From assembly GCA_963844695.1 (NCBI GenBank), contig CAWJPL010000035.1, positions 124,001 through 188,000 on the forward strand: a stretch of 64,000 nt of DNA. The letters run 5' to 3'. This DNA is from RYN-230 sp963844695. Its GTDB lineage: Bacteria; Actinomycetota; Actinomycetes; Streptosporangiales; Streptosporangiaceae. The translations under genes and the position numbers were made by a program. Below are positions 26,818-36,944 of this stretch, piece by piece. Position 1 is the first letter of the stretch. Every line of letters starts with the position of its first letter. The notes below the pieces were generated by a model that was not told the origin of the DNA, ran no database searches, and saw nothing but the letters and a program-made list of their open reading frames with translations.

Positions 26818-28579
26818 TTGGCCGACAGCGACGACGACGCGATGGGCGGGTACCGCGAACCGGGCTGGATGGCCGGTTCCGGTTCTCGGCCTGCGCCGGG
26901 CGGACCGGGCCAGTCGGGTGGGCCAGGCGGGCCGCCCGGCTCACCAGCCGACCCGGTGACCGGACCCGGTGAGCAGGAGGATCTGCCGAGCCCCGGGCCG
27001 GAGCCGCACGGCGGTGCGCCCCGTGATGGCCAGGCCCGTGATAGGCCAGCCCCGTGGCGACCGGGCCCGAGGTAGCCAGCCCCGTGGTGACCAGCCCACT
27101 GTTAGCCAGCCTGGCGGTGGCCAGCCCCGTGGTGGCGAGCAGAGCCCGGGACCTGAACCGTCGTCCCGCGCGGGACGGCGGCGGCCCGGACCGTCGGTCG
27201 CGCAGCAGCGGCTGAGGACGCGGATCATGGCGAGCCGGAAAGCCAGGCGGCGCCGCCTCGTCCTCACGCTGTGCGCGGCCATGTCCGCGGTGGTGCTCTT
27301 CGTCGCCGGGACGGCCTGGGCCTTCACCAGCTATATCAACGACACCATCGGCCGGGTGAACGCCGGCACCGCGGGCACCCCGGCGAGCGGGCCGCTGAAC
27401 GTGCTGCTGGCCGGGGTGGACCAGCGCTCCGGGCTGACCCGCCACCAGGAACTCGCGCTGCACGTGGGCGACGACGTCAGCTCCAACTCAGACACCATGA
27501 TGCTGATCCACGTGTCCGGCGACCGGAGCCGGGTCACGGTGATCAGCATCCCCCGTGACTCGTGGGTGAACATCCCCGGGCACGGCTTCAACAAGATCAA
27601 CGCGGCGTACGGCCTGGGCGGGCCGAAGCTGGTGGTGCAGACCGTGGAGGCGAACACCGGGCTGACCATCAACGACTTCGTGCAGGTCAACTTCCTCGGC
27701 TTCGTCAAGGTCATCGACGCCCTGGGCGGCGTGAACATCTGCCTGCCGTTCGGGGTAGACGACCCCTACAGCGGCCTGCACCTGTCCAAGGGGCTGCACC
27801 ACGTGAGCGGGATCACCGCGCTGGAGTACGCCCGGGACCGCCACTCGTTCGCCGCCTCGGACCTGGCCCGGATCCAGGACCAGCAGCACCTGCTGTCCTC
27901 GATGCTCACCGAGGCGATCAGCTCCGGGACGCTGGCCAACCCGGTCAAGCTGGACCGGTTCCTGCATGCCGCACTGGCCGCGATCAAGGTGGACCAGGGG
28001 CTCAACGTGGCTGCGCTCGCCGACCAGATGCGCGGCGTCTCCCCCAGCGACGTCCGGTTCATGACCGTGCCGCTGTCCAACTACAACTACCAGACCCCTA
28101 CCGGGGAACTGGCGGTGCAGTGGAACGCCAAGGAGTCGCTGGCCCTGTTCAACGAGCTGAGGCACGACCAGCCGGCCACGAAGCCCACGACCCGGCACGC
28201 CCGGCCGTCCAGCCCGAAGCTGCGGCGCAGCCAGGTCCCCCTCCAGGTGTGGAACGGGACGCTGATCGGCGGCCTATCCGCTAGCACCGGCACCGACCTG
28301 TCCCAGCTGGGCTTCCCGGTGAAGTCTGGGCTGACCTGGCCGGACCATGACATCAGCCAGACCGTGATCCAGTACCCGCCCGGGGACGTGGCCGGGGCCC
28401 GGCTGGTCCGGAAGGTCATGCCGGGTGCCACAGTGCAGCAGGTCAAGGGGCTGGCCAAGGTGCGGGTCCTGCTGGGCACGAACGGCTATTCGGTGACGAC
28501 CGGGACGGGCACGCCCAACCCCTCCGCCACGTCGACTGGCGTCCCCTCCGCGACCGCGGCCCAGGACGCCTGCCACTGA
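26818..28579 (+). CDS. LytR-CpsA-Psr (LCP) family glycopolymer transferase, one-base frame break
   Basis: The TTG start at 26818 follows CTGGGGGG. A long Gly/Pro/Gln-rich cytoplasmic region breaks frame at 27043, where dropping one A turns RDR into RDGQPRGD and matches the following GQPRGDQP repeats. Then come a basic patch (RKARRRR), one membrane helix (LVLTLCAAMSAVVLFVAGTA), the LCP domain (DTMMLIHVSGDRSRVTVISI, PRDSWVNIPG, KINAAYGLGGP, ALEYARDRHSF) and a LytR_C domain (VPLQVWNGTLIGGLSASTGT). LCP enzymes attach glycopolymers to peptidoglycan outside the membrane. A GTG at 26969 would bypass the break but lacks a ribosome-binding site. Confidence 0.85.
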
Positions 28580-28591
28580 CCCCCGGGGCCG

Positions 28592-29011
28592 CTAGCTGGC
28601 GGGCGGGGTGTCCCCAGGCGGCGTCCCCTCGGGAGACGATCCCTCAGGCGGCGTGCTCTTGCTCTCCGACGGTGAGCCCCCGGGAGGCGTGCTCTCAGAC
28701 GCCGAGCCCTCGGAAGGCGTGCTCTCAGACGCCGGGCCCTCGGGAGGCGTGCTCCCGTCCGGGTCACCGAGCCCCTGGGACGCCTCCTGCCGGGACAGCG
28801 CGTCCACCAGACGGTCGATCTTGCCCTTGCTGTCCGGGGTGCCGCGCCCGGTGCGCTCGGCGTACACGGTCGCGCCCAGGTCCCGGAACATCGCGTCGGC
28901 CCGGCGCTTGGCCTGGGCCTGGTCCAGCTTGACCTTGCCCTCGCGCGCGGTCTCCTGTGCCATCTGGGCGAGTTGCGTACTCTGCGCCCTGACCTTGTCC
29001 ATCAGTCCCAT
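28592..29011 (-). CDS. Small coiled-coil protein with Ser/Thr/Pro repeats
   Basis: 139 residues. The N-terminal ~80 residues are helical and charged (MGLMDKVRAQSTQLAQMAQE, KVKLDQAQAKRRADAMFRDL) and look like a conserved actinobacterial family of unknown role. The C-terminal half is a repeat tail of STPPEGxxSE units, evidently expanded by slippage. There is no signal peptide. It converges on the LCP gene. Confidence 0.7.
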   Translation of the reverse strand: MGLMDKVRAQSTQLAQMAQETAREGKVKLDQAQAKRRADAMFRDLGATVYAERTGRGTPDSKGKIDRLVDALSRQEASQGLGDPDGSTPPEGPASESTPSEGSASESTPPGGSPSESKSTPPEGSSPEGTPPGDTPPAS

Positions 29012-29295
29012 GACCGCCTCCGCCGAAATTACCGCAGGTTGACGCTGTCCACTGAGCAGGATATGCCGCCCCTTCCGGGCCCCCTGAATGTGACCGAGGG
29101 TAATCGTCCTAATCCACTGCGGAGAGTAGTCGTGCGATTGTGAATTGTCCGGAGGGACCAGGCCAATTCGGTTGTTCTCACCGCACTGACGGACATCCGG
29201 ACCCTACAATCCTGTGAAGCCCCGCCCGGTTCGTTTCGTTCGCGCCTTGCGTCCGGGTGCCGTCACTGTCTTCCGGAAAGAGAAAAGGGTCGACG
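29012..29295. promoter_or_regulatory. Leader/promoter region of the GT2-GH26-GT39 operon
   Basis: This 284-base region is more AT-rich than its surroundings and precedes three coupled glycan genes, so their promoter must lie here. A purine run AGAAAAGGG at 29281-29289 serves ATG 29296. I see no recognised riboswitch or operator and no clear -10/-35 pair. Confidence 0.35.
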
Positions 29296-30906
29296 ATGGC
29301 TGGTGTCATCGAACGCAGGGGGGAGTCTCCAGCAGCGCCGCGGCACCGCAAGACTGGCAAGGTAGTCGAGTCGGCACCGCGCGGCGCTCTGGCCCCCGTT
29401 CTGCCGGCCCCACCGCAGGACAGCGAGAAATACGCCTACGTCAAGCGGCATGCCTGGGTGCTCACCGTCTGCTCGGTGCTGAGCTTCCCACCCCTTGTGT
29501 ACAGCCAACTGCGGATGATGCAGGGCTTCTCCTGGTTCTGGTGGTACGCGCCGTTCGTACTGCTAGGGGTCATCTGCTTCATGCTGCCTCTTCTTACCGA
29601 CCGCCTCGGGCGCTCCTTCGACCTCGGCGAGCACGAACGGCTCGTTACCGCCTGGCGGCCGTCCAGGTACCCGACGGTCGACATCTTCCTCCCCGTCTGC
29701 GGCGAGCCGGTGGAGGTGCTGCACAACACCTGGGTCCATGTCGCGAGGCTGTGCCAGGACTATCGGGGGCGGATCACGCCCTACGTCCTCGATGACGCGG
29801 GCAGCCCGGAGCTAAAGGCGATGGCGCGAAGTTTCGGTTTTGCCTACGCCACTCGCCCGGACCGGGGTTGGTACAAGAAGTCGGGCAATCTCCTGTATGG
29901 CTTTGAGATATCAGAGAGTGAATTCATCCTCCTGCTCGACGCTGACTTCGCGCCGCGCCCCGACCTACTGGACGAGACGCTTCCATACATGCACGCTTTC
30001 CCGGACACGGGAATCGTGCAGACCCCGCAGTACTTTCACATCAACGATCGGCAGACTTGGGTCGAACGGGGCGCGGGCGCCGTTCAGGAGATGTTCTACC
30101 GCTCCATCCAGACGGCGCGGGCCAGGAAAGGCGGGGCGATCTGCTGCGGCAGCTGCGCGATCTACCGCAGGTCGGCCTTGGAGGACAACGGCGGCATGAC
30201 GCTTGCCGAGCACTCGGAGGATCTGCGCACGGGGTTCGACCTCCAACGGCTCGGCTGGCGCCTGCGGTACCTGCCCATCGCGCTGTCTACCGGCAACTGC
30301 CCGGACAATGTCGTCGCCTACCTCAACCAGCAGTACCGCTGGTGCTGCGGCACGCTGGGCCTGCTGAGCACCAGGAAATTCTGGCACACCAAGCTCCCCG
30401 TATACGAGCGGTTGTGCTGGCTGAGCGCCTTCACGTACTACCTGTACACGTCGGTCTACACCTTTGTCGGGCCCGCCCTGGCCGTCCTGATGCTGCTCCT
30501 CGTACCCCAGTTCATCCATTACAGCAACCTCATATACCTTGCCCCTTTCCTGATCTATCTCGGAATCGTTTTCCCAGCCTGGCATCGCGCTCCTTTCCGC
30601 TTGGAGGCGTGGTCGGTCAAGGTGATCGTCGGATGGGCGCACATCTTCGCCTTCTGGGATCTGTTGCGAGGCAAGCCCCGCGGCTGGCGGCCCTCGGGGG
30701 CGTCGCGGCACGACGGCAAGCGGAGACTCTGGATCGGCCTCATCGGCTGGAGCGCGACCATCTCGGTGCTCTGGGCCAGCGTGGCCCTCTGGCGCATGAT
30801 GACGATGAACCCGTACAACTTCTTCCTGCTGTTCATTCTCGGCGTCTTCAACGTGGTGACCGTCGGCCGCACTCTTATCCAGCCCAGGGCTGGGGCTGCT
30901 ACGTGA
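29296..30906 (+). CDS. Family 2 glycosyltransferase, cellulose-synthase-like
   Basis: 536 residues. Two N-terminal helices (HAWVLTVCSVLSFPPLVYSQ; WWYAPFVLLGVICFMLPLL) precede a cytoplasmic GT2 domain with VDIFLPVCGEPVEVL, the metal-binding LLLDADFAPRP (~residue 212), the acceptor-site TLAEHSEDLRTGFDL and the synthase signature QQYRWCCGTL (~residue 345), then several C-terminal helices. This is the processive-synthase plan of BcsA/Csl/hyaluronan synthases, which polymerise and extrude a glycan. There is no PilZ domain. Its stop overlaps the next start (GTGA). Confidence 0.88.
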   Translation: MAGVIERRGESPAAPRHRKTGKVVESAPRGALAPVLPAPPQDSEKYAYVKRHAWVLTVCSVLSFPPLVYSQLRMMQGFSWFWWYAPFVLLGVICFMLPLLTDRLGRSFDLGEHERLVTAWRPSRYPTVDIFLPVCGEPVEVLHNTWVHVARLCQDYRGRITPYVLDDAGSPELKAMARSFGFAYATRPDRGWYKKSGNLLYGFEISESEFILLLDADFAPRPDLLDETLPYMHAFPDTGIVQTPQYFHINDRQTWVERGAGAVQEMFYRSIQTARARKGGAICCGSCAIYRRSALEDNGGMTLAEHSEDLRTGFDLQRLGWRLRYLPIALSTGNCPDNVVAYLNQQYRWCCGTLGLLSTRKFWHTKLPVYERLCWLSAFTYYLYTSVYTFVGPALAVLMLLLVPQFIHYSNLIYLAPFLIYLGIVFPAWHRAPFRLEAWSVKVIVGWAHIFAFWDLLRGKPRGWRPSGASRHDGKRRLWIGLIGWSATISVLWASVALWRMMTMNPYNFFLLFILGVFNVVTVGRTLIQPRAGAAT

Positions 30907-31913
30907 CGAAGAGGCCCGTACTGGCGTTCCTGGCGGGGCTCGCGCTGACCGCAGCGCTGGCGGGGTGTGGATCGTTCTTGTCCAAGGCCGCCGGCGTCAA
31001 CGGCAGCGGTCCTAACTCTCAGGCCGGCGAGGCCACATCCGGCAACTCACTGCCGTATGACATCTCAGGTCTCCTCGACCCACGCTCAGGCAAGTTCCTG
31101 GGTGTCGAAGCTCCGGGGGTGTCTGGCTCGCTCGCGCCCGTGGTCAGGTTCGCGCACAGCGTGGGCAGGCGGCCAAACATCGTCGGCCAGTACGTAGCCT
31201 GGAACACCCCGTTTGCCGCCCAGTCAGTAACCAGGGCCTGGTCGTACGGAGCGCTCTCCTACCTAGCGTGGGAGCCCTTCGACGTCAGTGTCGAGTCCAT
31301 CGCCCAGGGGCATAGCGACGCCTACGTCACGCAATTCGCGAAAGCTGTCCGGGCGCTGAACCTGCCTGTCGCGCTGAGCTTCGGGCATGAGATGAACGGC
31401 AACTGGTATCCGTGGGGAACCCAGCAGACCACGCCAGCTGAGTTCGTGGCTGCCTGGCGCCGTGTGCACGACCTGTTCACCCGGGCTGGCGCCACCAACG
31501 TGATCTGGGTGTGGAATCCCAACGACATCTACCCGGTCCCCCAGGTGCAGCTCAAGCCGTACTACCCCGGGAACGCCTACGTCGACTGGATCGGTATCAC
31601 CGGGTACGTCGCCACCACCGGACCGCAGACGTACGCCGATCTTTACGCTCCGACCATCACGGAGATCAGGAGTTTCACCGCCAAGCCTTTCATCATTGCC
31701 GAGACCTCCGTCGAGACCAGCCCGGGCGAGGTGGCCAGCGCACAGCAGCTGATCACCAGGACAGTGGCGGATCACGCCGACGTGCTCGGCCTGATCTGGT
31801 TCGACTACGACAAGGATGGCGTTGACTGGCGGGTCGAGTCACGTCCCATTCTGCGGGCCGCCGTCGCGAGGAACGTCGCACGACTCCAACTTCGTAATGT
31901 CAAACGGCGATGA
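30903..31913 (+). CDS. Exported lipoprotein, GH26-type (beta-mannanase-like) glycoside hydrolase
   Basis: 336 residues from a GTG overlapping the GT2 stop. A lipoprotein signal peptide (FLAGLALTAALAGC) precedes a (beta/alpha)8-type domain with the GH26 acid/base motif SFGHEMNGNWYPWG (~residue 163) and a probable nucleophile in KPFIIAETSVE (~residue 266). Family members cut mannans, beta-1,3-xylan or mixed glucans. A hydrolase coupled to a synthase parallels BcsZ, AlgL and PelA, which trim or clear the exported polymer. The stop overlaps the next ATG (ATGA). Confidence 0.85.
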   Translation: MTKRPVLAFLAGLALTAALAGCGSFLSKAAGVNGSGPNSQAGEATSGNSLPYDISGLLDPRSGKFLGVEAPGVSGSLAPVVRFAHSVGRRPNIVGQYVAWNTPFAAQSVTRAWSYGALSYLAWEPFDVSVESIAQGHSDAYVTQFAKAVRALNLPVALSFGHEMNGNWYPWGTQQTTPAEFVAAWRRVHDLFTRAGATNVIWVWNPNDIYPVPQVQLKPYYPGNAYVDWIGITGYVATTGPQTYADLYAPTITEIRSFTAKPFIIAETSVETSPGEVASAQQLITRTVADHADVLGLIWFDYDKDGVDWRVESRPILRAAVARNVARLQLRNVKRR

Positions 31914-33875
31914 ACCCGCGGCCGACGAACTCGGCGCCAGCGGGCCCACCCTGGCAAATCCCGGCTGAGCGGCCTCCGGAAGTCCCGGAGCAGTCCCAGC
32001 CCGTCGCCGAGCAACCCAGGAAGACGGTCCCGCCCAACTCCCGAGCAGCCCCGCGAACGGCCCAGGCCAGCCCCCGAACAACCCAGGAGACAGTCCCGCC
32101 CAACTCCCGAGCAGCCCCGCGAACGGCCCAGGCGCGCCCCCGACCAGGCCCGGCAACCCCGCGCGGAACCCACGCCGCCGCGGCGGGAGCGACGGGGCAA
32201 CTGGCCGTTCCTCCGGCCCGAGGCCGAGACCGTGATGCTTCCCGCGTTCAAGGTCCAGCCTGATACCGCAGCCCAGCCGGGTCCAGACGATACGGGCCCT
32301 CGCGGCGACCTGGCGGGCGAGGACCCAATCGCGAGGACCGGGGTAGTCACCAGGTCCGGCGGCGGCAGGCACAGCTCGAGTACCACCCGGGTGCCCGAGT
32401 CCAGCCGCCGCCGCAAGTGGGTGAGCCGCGCGGTCCTCCTCGCGATCCTTGCGGTGCAGGCAGTCTTGTCGCTGCGCATGCATAACACCGCGTTCGAGGA
32501 CGAGGCACTGTATCTCACCGCGGGACACCAGGAGCTGGCGCATCTGCTCTACGGCGTGCCGCTCCCCACCGACTACTCCTCGTTCTTTTCCGGCTCGCCC
32601 GTTCTGTATCCGGTCCTGGGCGCTCTGGCGGATACATGGGGCGGGCTGGCCGCCGCCAGGCACCTCAACCTGCTCATCATGCTGGCCACCACGGCCCTGC
32701 TGTACTCCCTGACCCGCAGGCTCTTCAATGAGCGGATCGGCCTCTGCGCGGCGGTGATCTTCTCGGTCACCGAGTCAGCGATCTTCCTCGGGAACTTCGC
32801 CACCTACGACGCCCCGGCCCTCTGCCTGCTCGCGATGGCCGCGTGGATCGTGGTCCGCACCGCGTCGTTCCGCTGGCCGGTGTACCTGCTCGCCGCGCCG
32901 GTGGCGGCGCTCGCCGTCGGCACCAAGTACGCGGCGTTGCTCTTCGTGCCTAGCGTCGTGGTGCTGGCCGCGCTCGCCGCGTGGCCGTACTGCGGGCGCC
33001 GGGCGCTCATCCCCCCGGTGGCGCTGACCATTGCGATAGGCGGGCTGCTCGCTGGCGCTCTGCATCTTGCCGGGCCGGGCTACCTGGTCGCGGTGAGGAG
33101 CACCACTACGGCCCGGGCCCACGGCACGACACCGGCACTTACGCTGCTGAAGGATTGCCTGCTCTGGGGCAGCCCGCTCTTCGCGCTCGCCGTGATCGGC
33201 ACCGTGGCCTATGCGTTGCGGCCGCACAACGAGCCAGGCGAGCGCATGGCGGCACCCGGCAGCCGACTGCGACGGATAGCACTGGGTGTTGTACTCACCG
33301 GGACGGCCCTGCTGGCCCCCGCGGATCAGATTCACCTGCATACCGCCACGTCGTTCCAGAAGCACATCGGATTCGGGCTGTTGTTCGCTGCGCCTATGGC
33401 CGGAGTGGGCCTGGCCCGGATCATCGGAGATCACTTCCGCCGTGCACAGGTCGGCGTAGCGATCTGGGGGCTATGCCTCATGCTCGGCATGGTGCAAGCC
33501 AACGACATCTTCAATTCGTGGGCCAACTCGCGGCCGCTGGTCGCGGAACTCTCGCGCTATCTCAAGCCGGGCGCGCACTACCTGGTCGAAGCGGCCGAGG
33601 TGCCGACGTATTACCTCTGGCGCGATCCGGACGCCAAGCCATCTCAGTTCGTGTCGACGTACTACATCTCCTATAACGGCAAGAACGGGGACGCCGGGTT
33701 CGAGGCAGCGGTCCGGCAGGGGTACTTCCACGTGATCGCCTACGATGACACCGTCACTGTGCCGCTAGACAACATCCTGGCCGGGATTCTGAAATCCGAC
33801 TCCTCATACCGGCTCGCCGCTGCCCTCCCCAACTCCGACGGCCTCGGCACCTACTTCATCTGGGTCAAGCGTTAG
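31910..33875 (+). CDS. GT39/ArnT-like membrane glycosyltransferase with repetitive N-terminal tail, one-base frame break
   Basis: ATG 31910 overlaps the GH26 stop by ATGA. The N-terminal tail is a Pro/Arg/Gln-rich repeat of 22 residues (PTPEQPRERPRPAPEQPRRQ). The two DNA copies are 67 rather than 66 bases apart because of one extra base at ~32021 (AGGAAGACGG against AGGAGACAG), which splits the frame. The catalytic part is a GT-C membrane protein: AHNTAFEDEALYLTAG-like loop (HNTAFEDEALYLTAGHQ, with the acidic pair), then ten or so helices and a C-terminal outer domain. Such enzymes use polyprenyl-phosphate sugars outside the membrane. Confidence 0.82.
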
Positions 33876-33895
33876 GTATCCCGCCCCCCGGCCGC

Positions 33896-34385
<490 letters not shown>

Positions 34386-34585
34386 GGTGTTGTTCCTTCG
34401 CTGCTAGCCGGAGTGTGCGGTCCTGATACAACCCACCAACAGCGCCCGCGCCCGGCTCATGCCCTCGCCTGCACCCCCGGGTCGCAGCGGCGGTGGCGGC
34501 GCAATTCTCCCGCCCCTGCGCATGAAGGGCCCACCGGGGGGCACCTGAAGGCCGGTTCTTCGGGTTTCCGAGAGCGGAGACAGTG

Positions 34586-35408
34586 ATGTCGTCATCATCG
34601 GCGCGGGTGTCCATGAAGGCCCGGCGGGCCTCCGGACAGCCGCCCGGCCCAGCTGCTGGCCCGTGCGGGCCTGACCGCCCGCGGCGTCATCTACATCCTC
34701 ATCGGCATCGTCGCCATCCTGGTCGCGATCGGGCAGGGCGGCGGCCAGCAGGCGGACCAGCAGGGCGGCCTGCAGCTCGTGGCCGCGCAGCCGTTCGGTC
34801 TCGTCGCGCTCTGGCTGCTGGCCATCGGGTTCGTCGGCTACGCGCTGTGGCGGCTGAGCGAGGCGGCGTTCGGTGTCCCCGGCGAGGGCACCGGCGCGGG
34901 GCCCAGGCTCAAGTCGCTGGTGCGCGGGCTGGTGTACGCCAGCTTCGCGGTCCTGACCTTCAAGATCATCATGGGTGAGAAGGCGGACCAGGCCGGGCAG
35001 CAGAAGGACTTTACCGCCAGCGTCATGCATCACACCGGCGGCCGCTTCGCGGTGGGGATCGTCGGGCTGATCATCGTCATCGTCGGACTGGCGCTGGTGG
35101 TCGAGGGCGCCCGGCACAAGTTCATGAAGCACCTGCGGACGGGGGAGATGAGCCCGCAGACCCGGAAGATGGTGAAGCGGCTGGGCACGGTCGGGTCCAT
35201 CGCCCGGGGGCTGGTGTTCGCACTGGCCGGGGCGTTGGTCATCGACGCGGCCATCACCTTCAACGCGTCCAAGGCGGGTGGCCTGGACACGTCCCTGCAC
35301 ACCCTGCGCAATGCGCCGTTCGGTGAGTTCCTGCTGATCGTCGCCGCGCTCGGCCTGATCGCGTTCGGTATCTACGGGCTGGCCGAGGCCCGCTGGCGCC
35401 GGGTCTGA
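34586..35408 (+). CDS. DUF1206 membrane protein, one-base frame break
   Basis: ATG 34586 (MSSSSARVSMKARRASG) is followed by a frame change at about 34637; skipping one C gives SRPAQLLARAGLTARGVIYI and the rest of a six-helix protein built from three repeated helix pairs, each with an ARGxxY/F-like start (ARGVIYILIG, VRGLVYASFA, ARGLVFALAG). This triplication is diagnostic of DUF1206. Function unknown. It diverges from the peroxidase gene. Confidence 0.8.
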
Positions 35409-35442
35409 CCGGCTCCGGCCGGACGAGACCCGGCCGGGACGC

Positions 35443-36198
35443 CTAGAACGGAACCTCGGTATTCATCAGTTCGCCGAGGGTGACAGTAGCCGGACGCCGG
35501 GCCACGGCGCGGCAGAAGTCGATGGCGTCCAAGGTCATGGCCGGGCCGTTCTGGCCGGCCGTCCAGGTGCCGCCCGCGGGACCGGTCAGGGTCAGCGTGA
35601 AGTCCTTACCGTGCCGGTCAGACCACTCGGCGACGAGGTCGGCGACGATCACGCCGTCATGGTCGGCGGTCAGCTGCAGCGGGGTCCCGGTGGCCCGGGA
35701 GATGTCGAGGCGGTGCATCCACGGGTCGCGCGTCAGGATGATGTCGATGAGGTAGCCGAAGGTCCATGGCTCCTGGGCGCCGTTGACGTCCATGAGCTGG
35801 GGCATGGCGCGATGGCGGACGAACGACGGCGCGCGGCGCCGCCCGGCCACGGCCTTCGGGGCGCGGGCCCGGTAGCGCCCGCTGATCCGGTCCGGGGCCC
35901 AGCCGGCCCGCTCGTCGACCTGAAGCTGGGTGAGGGCGTCGATATAGAGGCCGCCAGACTGGTCCAGGACACGGCGGGCCAGGCGCTGCTGGCGCAGGTT
36001 CTCCCGCATCGAGGCGGCCATCTCGGCCATCCCGAGCATGTGCGCGGCCATCTGCCGGACATCCCAGGCCGGGCAGTCCGTCGCAGCGGTCCACTGTTCC
36101 GGCTCCAGGGCGGAAAGCATGGTGGCGCACCGGTCGTACTCGGTGGCGGCCAGGCGCAGGGCCAGCGGCCGGGACAGGGCGGGCGTGCGTGGATTCAT
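35443..36198 (-). CDS. Mycothiol-dependent maleylpyruvate isomerase-fold protein
   Basis: 251 residues. The N-terminal DinB/MDMPI four-helix bundle shows CPAWDVRQMAAHMLGMAEMA with the metal-ligand His. A second His/Asp pair is in DPWMHRLDISRATG, and a C-terminal sterol-carrier-like domain ends FCRAVARRPATVTLGELM. Members use mycothiol in isomerisation or conjugation; the true substrate is unknown. Its ATG overlaps the TetR stop by four bases, so the two form an operon. Confidence 0.85.
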   Translation of the reverse strand: MNPRTPALSRPLALRLAATEYDRCATMLSALEPEQWTAATDCPAWDVRQMAAHMLGMAEMAASMRENLRQQRLARRVLDQSGGLYIDALTQLQVDERAGWAPDRISGRYRARAPKAVAGRRRAPSFVRHRAMPQLMDVNGAQEPWTFGYLIDIILTRDPWMHRLDISRATGTPLQLTADHDGVIVADLVAEWSDRHGKDFTLTLTGPAGGTWTAGQNGPAMTLDAIDFCRAVARRPATVTLGELMNTEVPF

Positions 36199-36818
36199 GA
36201 TGTCTTCTTCCGGGGCTGGTCGATGCGGGGCAGGTCGAGGTCGTCCGCGAACATGGAGATCACCCGGGGGATGAGGCGGCGCCAGCGCTGGCCGCCCGGG
36301 TCGTTGGCGAGCTGCTGGGAGATCAGGCCTGCGACGAGCGCGGTGAACAGGTCAGCGTCCTGGTCGGAGGCGATCCCCAGGCTTCGCAGTTCCTCCTCCA
36401 TCAGCCGGTAGACCTCCATGGCCGGCGCATAGGCCTCCGGGCTGGGACGGAAGCCGGGTATGACGCTGACGTCCATCAGCTGGTGCCGCGCCAGGTCGGC
36501 GACGGCGAAGTCGAAGTAGTGCTCGGCGATCGCGGTCAGCCGCGCGCGAGGCTCGGCAGGCAGGTCCCCAATCGTGTCCTTGGCGTAGTCCAGGAAGGTC
36601 CGCCAGGCCTGCTCGAACATCCCGTCGTAGATGGCGTTCTTCGAGGCGAAGTGCGAGTACAGCGAGGGCTGCTGCATCCCCACCCGGGTGGCGATGTCGC
36701 GCAGGGTCAGTCCGGCCAGGCTGTTCTGGTGCGCGGCGTCCCAGGCGGCGGCCAGGATCTCCTGCCGGGTCGCCTCACGACGTTCGGCCTTCCTATCGCG
36801 ATTAGGTGAAACTATCAC
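36195..36818 (-). CDS. TetR-family repressor
   Basis: About 207 residues. The N-terminal helix-turn-helix reads ATRQEILAAAWDAAHQNSLA, LTLRDIATRVGMQQPSLYSH, FASKNAIYDGMF; the rest is the all-helical ligand domain. The start is uncertain: GTG 36818 (VIVSPNRDRKAERR) or GTG 36833, neither with a good ribosome-binding site. It heads an operon with the MDMPI-fold gene (ATGA overlap) and probably autoregulates through the repeats that overlap its start. Confidence 0.85.
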   Translation of the reverse strand: MIVSPNRDRKAERREATRQEILAAAWDAAHQNSLAGLTLRDIATRVGMQQPSLYSHFASKNAIYDGMFEQAWRTFLDYAKDTIGDLPAEPRARLTAIAEHYFDFAVADLARHQLMDVSVIPGFRPSPEAYAPAMEVYRLMEEELRSLGIASDQDADLFTALVAGLISQQLANDPGGQRWRRLIPRVISMFADDLDLPRIDQPRKKTS

Positions 36819-36824
36819 GATTAG
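36793..36824. promoter_or_regulatory. Tandem CTATCRCGATTAG sites at the TetR start
   Basis: CTATCGCGATTAG (36793-36805) and CTATCACGATTAG (36812-36824) are direct repeats with a 19-base period; the first contains the palindrome ATCGCGAT. They straddle the probable TetR start codon, a plausible place for autoregulation, although they may be coding sequence if the upstream start is used. Confidence 0.45.
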
Positions 36825-36944
36825 ATCGTGCACCGTGGCGGGGGTCCTGTCAAGCGGCGGGCGCGCGTGAGCGTGTCGCCGGCACCCGGCAGGCGTTAGA
36901 TATAACATGGACTATTGTCATCCGGTAAATGAGCGGGAGTGAGC

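Noticed and set aside
29012..29295. Riboswitch ahead of the glycan operon
   Set aside because: I looked for c-di-AMP, c-di-GMP and cobalamin-type cores in the leader and saw none.
31839..32663. A 274-codon minus-strand frame with repeated GLFGSWAGLSP-like units
   Set aside because: It is the antisense of the Pro/Gln/Arg repeat tail of the GT39 gene, whose start is fixed by the ATGA overlap.
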